64,000 bases of DNA from an uncultured Eubacteriales bacterium (GTDB lineage: Bacteria; Bacillota; Clostridia; TANB77; CAG-508), in contig CASEIZ010000008.1 of the NCBI GenBank assembly GCA_949288185.1, positions 23,054 through 87,053 on the forward strand. Reading direction: 5' to 3'. The notes beneath the pieces are model-generated. The model made no database searches, had not been told where the DNA came from, and saw only the letters and a list, made by a program, of their open reading frames with translations. A program made the translations under genes and the position numbers. Below, piece after piece: positions 61,377 through 64,000 of the stretch (its first letter is position 1; every line of letters begins with the position of its first letter).

Positions 61377-62492
61377 ATGAGTGGAAAACATGAAATGCCA
61401 AAAGAAAATAAATATGTAAGAAATAAAAGAAACACAAGAGAAAGAAAAATGACGGAACCAAAAGAAAGAAAAAGTAGAAGAGGATTAAAAATATTTGGAA
61501 GAATAGTATTAACATTAGTTATCATACTAGTTATACTAGTAGGAATTATTGTTGCATTTATTGGTAGTAAATTAGGAAAAATGCAACAAGTGGAATTAGA
61601 TGAAACAGATTTAGGTATATCTTCACAAGTAGAAGAAAATTTATCAGAATATAGAAATATAGCATTATTTGGGGTAGATAGTAGAGATAGTAGCCTTGGA
61701 GAAGGAAATAGAAGTGATTGTATTATCATTGCAAGTTTAAATAACAAAACAAAAGAAGTAAAATTAATATCTGTATATAGAGATACCTATGTGAACATAG
61801 AAGGGCATGGACTAGATAAGATAACACATGCTTATTCTTATGGAGGAGCAGCACTTGCTGTAAAAACATTAAATGAAAATTTTGATTTAAATATAACCGA
61901 ATTTGCAACAGTTAATTTTGATTCAGTAGCAGAAGCTGTTAATGCTCTTGGAGGAGTTACAATCAATGTAACGAATGAAGAATTAAATTATATAAATAAC
62001 TATATAGATGAAACATCAAGAGTAACAGGCATAACAAGTAAAAGAGTGACATCAGCAGGAAAACAAACATTAGATGGTGTACAAGCAGTTGCATACTCAA
62101 GAATTAGATATACATCTGGTGGAGACTATAAAAGAACAGAAAGAATGAGAACGGTTATAGAAGCCATGATAGAAAAATTCAAAACAAAAAATATTAGTGA
62201 AATGAATCAAATTATAGATCAAATCCTACCAGAAGTATATACAAACATTACTTCAGGAGATATATTCTCCTTAATGCCAAGTGTAGCAAGCTTAAAAGTG
62301 ACAGATAGTATCGGATGGCCTTATGAAACAAAAGGAATTACATTAGATAGATGGTATGGCGTTCCAGTAACATTAGAAAGCAATGTAAAACAATTACATC
62401 AAGAAGCATTTGGAGAACCTGATTATGTGCCATCAGATAGAGTAAAACAAATTAGTAACCAAATTATTCAAAAGACAGGTTATACAAATTAA
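61377..62492 (+). CDS. LytR-CpsA-Psr (LCP) family glycopolymer ligase
   Basis: A 371-residue membrane protein: basic cytoplasmic N-terminus (1-38), one helix (about 40-63), extracellular LCP domain with GVDSRDSSLGEGNRSDCIII, SVYRDTYVNIEG (catalytic Arg/Asp), ITHAYSYGGA and YSRIRYTSGGDYKRTERMR (quoted part RIRYTSGGDYKRTERMR). LCP enzymes attach teichoic-acid-like or capsular polymers to peptidoglycan. First gene of a surface-polysaccharide locus. RBS AGGAGAG. Confidence 0.92.
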   Translation: MSGKHEMPKENKYVRNKRNTRERKMTEPKERKSRRGLKIFGRIVLTLVIILVILVGIIVAFIGSKLGKMQQVELDETDLGISSQVEENLSEYRNIALFGVDSRDSSLGEGNRSDCIIIASLNNKTKEVKLISVYRDTYVNIEGHGLDKITHAYSYGGAALAVKTLNENFDLNITEFATVNFDSVAEAVNALGGVTINVTNEELNYINNYIDETSRVTGITSKRVTSAGKQTLDGVQAVAYSRIRYTSGGDYKRTERMRTVIEAMIEKFKTKNISEMNQIIDQILPEVYTNITSGDIFSLMPSVASLKVTDSIGWPYETKGITLDRWYGVPVTLESNVKQLHQEAFGEPDYVPSDRVKQISNQIIQKTGYTN

Positions 62493-62564
62493 TGACCTTA
62501 TATAATTTTAAAAATCAGAATTGGGGCAAAAGACTTAAAATAAATAAGTCAAGAAAGAGAAAAA

Positions 62565-63059
62565 ATGAAAATAAATATATTAAGGATTATATTAATAATC
62601 TTATTGTTATGTACATTTTTTGTAATATTCGGATTTTCCAGTCAAGATGGAGAAGCTTCTGGAGGACTTAGTAGAAATATAACCAATAAAATATTACAAA
62701 TTTCTAATAAATATAATGCTTTGGGGCAAGAAGAAAAAGAACAAATAGCTAATAAAACGGAAAAGATAATAAGAAAAGTAGCACATTTTTCAATTTATAC
62801 AGTAGTGGGACTATTGTTAATGGGGCTATTAAGTACATATAAAATAAAAGAAAATTGGAGAATGATACTTTCTATTTTACTAGGAATGATATATGCAGTG
62901 TCAGATGAAATACACCAATCATTTATACCAGGGAGAACTCCACAAATAACAGATATATATATTGATACATTAGGTGTTATATTAGGAATATTATTAATTT
63001 TATTAGGTATAAAGATATATGAACAAATATTACAAAAATATTACAAAAAGTGTCAATAA
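62565..63059 (+). CDS. VanZ-family membrane protein
   Basis: A 164-residue protein with four hydrophobic segments. FGFSSQDGEASGGLS, RKVAHFSIYTVVG and AVSDEIHQSFIPGRTPQITD are VanZ-family blocks. VanZ gives low-level teicoplanin resistance in vancomycin operons, but most chromosomal members have unknown envelope roles. Here it lies between LCP and a sugar transferase. Confidence 0.9.
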   Translation: MKINILRIILIILLLCTFFVIFGFSSQDGEASGGLSRNITNKILQISNKYNALGQEEKEQIANKTEKIIRKVAHFSIYTVVGLLLMGLLSTYKIKENWRMILSILLGMIYAVSDEIHQSFIPGRTPQITDIYIDTLGVILGILLILLGIKIYEQILQKYYKKCQ

Positions 63060-63076
63060 ATGTCATAAAAAATATG

Positions 63077-63105
63077 TTGAAAAAAAATATATACTGTAAT
63101 ATAAT
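63077..63105 (+). promoter_or_regulatory. Sigma-A promoter for the sugar transferase gene
   Basis: TTGAAA, 17-base spacer, consensus TATAAT. Confidence 0.8.
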
Positions 63106-63151
63106 AATTCTGTAAAAACGGAAGAATAAATTGTGATTATGGGGGATAAAA

Positions 63152-63862
63152 ATGGATGTAAAAGATGATATATTATTTTATGAAAATAGTAATATAGAAG
63201 ATTTAGAATTAGTAAAAGGGAAACAAAAAAGAAATAGTATAAAAAGAATAGAAGGAGGACTTAAGAGAGGAATTGATATCTTAGGTGGTATTTGTGGTAC
63301 GCTTTTATTAATTCCACTAACAGTTATTATCTGGATAGCAAATAGATTAGCAAAAGATAATGGTCCGATTTTTTATACACAAACTAGAATAGGAAAAGAT
63401 GGGAAATTATTTAAGTTGTATAAATATCGTTCAATGGTTGTTGGGGCAGATGAAATATTAAAAACATATCTAGAAGAAAACGAAGAGGCAAGAAAAGAAT
63501 ATAAAAAATATAAAAAATTAAAAAATGATCCAAGAATAACCAAAATAGGAAAAATTTTAAGGAAAACCAGTTTGGATGAATTTCCACAATTTATTAATGT
63601 ATTAAAAGGAGATATGAGTTTAGTAGGACCACGCCCATACTTGCCAAGAGAAAAAGAAGAAATCAATGGATTTTTTAAATACATAACATCTTGTAGACCA
63701 GGTATTACAGGTTTATGGCAAACAAGAGGAAGAAGCAATACAACTTTTACAGATAGATTAACAATGGATATGGAGTATTACTATAACCATTCATTAAAAC
63801 AAGATATTAAATTAATATATAAAACTGTAAGAAATGTAGTAAAAAAAGAGGGAGCTATATAA
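63152..63862 (+). CDS. Undecaprenyl-phosphate sugar-1-phosphate transferase (WbaP/WcaJ type)
   Basis: A 236-residue initiating enzyme of polysaccharide repeat synthesis. KRGIDILGGICGTLLLIPL is the membrane/re-entrant helix (about 32-52), followed by the bacterial sugar transferase domain: YTQTRIGKDGKLFKLYKYRSM, KTSLDEFPQFINVLKGDMSLVGPRPYLP (key parts DEFPQFINVL and LVGPRP), RPGITGLWQTRGR. It moves a sugar phosphate, often glucose or galactose, to undecaprenyl phosphate. Short, lacking the WbaP N-terminal region. GGGG site before ATG. Confidence 0.93.
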   Translation: MDVKDDILFYENSNIEDLELVKGKQKRNSIKRIEGGLKRGIDILGGICGTLLLIPLTVIIWIANRLAKDNGPIFYTQTRIGKDGKLFKLYKYRSMVVGADEILKTYLEENEEARKEYKKYKKLKNDPRITKIGKILRKTSLDEFPQFINVLKGDMSLVGPRPYLPREKEEINGFFKYITSCRPGITGLWQTRGRSNTTFTDRLTMDMEYYYNHSLKQDIKLIYKTVRNVVKKEGAI

Positions 63863-63896
63863 ATTTTAAATACATTTTAGAGAGCGTGTTAATGAT

Positions 63897-64000
63897 ATGA
63901 AAAAAAATAAAAAGTTAGAAGAGATAAAGATTTGTTTAGTGGGTTCTAGTGGAGGACACTTAACACATTTGTATCAATTAAAAAAATTCTGGGAAAATAA
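63897..64000 (+). CDS. PssD/CpsF-like glycosyltransferase accessory subunit (3' end outside window)
   Basis: The window ends 34 codons into the gene. IKICLVGSSGGHLTHLYQLKKFW matches the N-terminus of PssD/CpsF/Alg14-like proteins (key: SSGGHLTHL), which pair with a PssE/CpsG catalytic subunit to add the second sugar. ATG 63897 is 34 bases after the sugar transferase. Fits the surface-polysaccharide locus. Confidence 0.75.
   Translation, partial: MKKNKKLEEIKICLVGSSGGHLTHLYQLKKFWEN

Overview
The window is a 64 kb, low-GC chromosomal segment of a spore-forming Clostridia bacterium (Firmicutes). Sporulation genes (spoIVA, spoVAC/AD/AE), strong AGGAGG-type ribosome binding sites and the clostridial prepilin leader KGITLIALVITIIVLLIL show this. 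A bile salt hydrolase-like gene points to an animal gut habitat. I infer an uncultured gut clostridium but cannot place it further from this sequence alone. Genes are dense, in short operons, mostly on the plus strand.

Layout. 0-8 kb: tail of a MarR-type regulator, a heterodimeric ABC exporter, a membrane-anchored protein of unknown function, a flavodiiron protein and a bile salt hydrolase-like enzyme. 8.5-15 kb: rlmN, then an accessory-looking block: a large HTH/STAND-ATPase/helical-repeat protein (minus strand) facing away from an operon of a divergent RtcB-like RNA ligase (frameshifted) and two histidine phosphatases, then a small minus-strand orphan gene. 15-31 kb: housekeeping genes: spoIVA, a UDP-sugar pyrophosphorylase with a GlmU-like acyltransferase, ligA, a HAD phosphatase, folD, dprA, a hemolysin-III protein, a 6S RNA, prmC, whiA-hemW, a foreign-looking small membrane protein, and infC-rpmI-rplT behind an attenuator leader. 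31-34 kb (minus strand): spoVAC-AD-AE, two of them frameshifted, and a dodecin. 34-45 kb: rsmB and a complete type IV pilus operon (PilM-PilN fusion, PilO, PilP-like, PilA, PilD, two minor pilins, PilB, PilT, PilC). 45-57 kb: ROK kinase, transketolase C-terminal half, ftsEX with three tandem secreted M23 peptidases and a CtpA protease, pgsA, greA, deoD. 57-64 kb: argS between two paralogous repetitive coiled-coil genes, then the start of a cell-surface polysaccharide locus (LCP, VanZ, sugar transferase, glycosyltransferase subunit).

Several signals lie outside the genes. At least ten intergenic copies of a GGGGACG-cored, often back-to-back inverted element are present; several look like terminators, one forms the C-terminal end of rlmN, and one sits inside the spoVA operon. 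A second inverted-repeat family ends in TTGTATA/TATACAA. A 231-bp fold-back with 47-nt arms separates pilB from pilT. The two coiled-coil genes share a promoter whose -10 lies inside an inverted repeat. infC, and probably dprA, appear to start at AUA.

The best candidate for an undescribed system is the divergent pair of an HTH-STAND regulator and an RtcB-like/double-phosphatase operon at 9.7-14.5 kb, arranged like RtcR-RtcB but with a different sensor. Three single-base frameshifts (RtcB-like, SpoVAD, SpoVAE) are all one-base insertions, so sequencing error must be excluded before any is called a real mutation.
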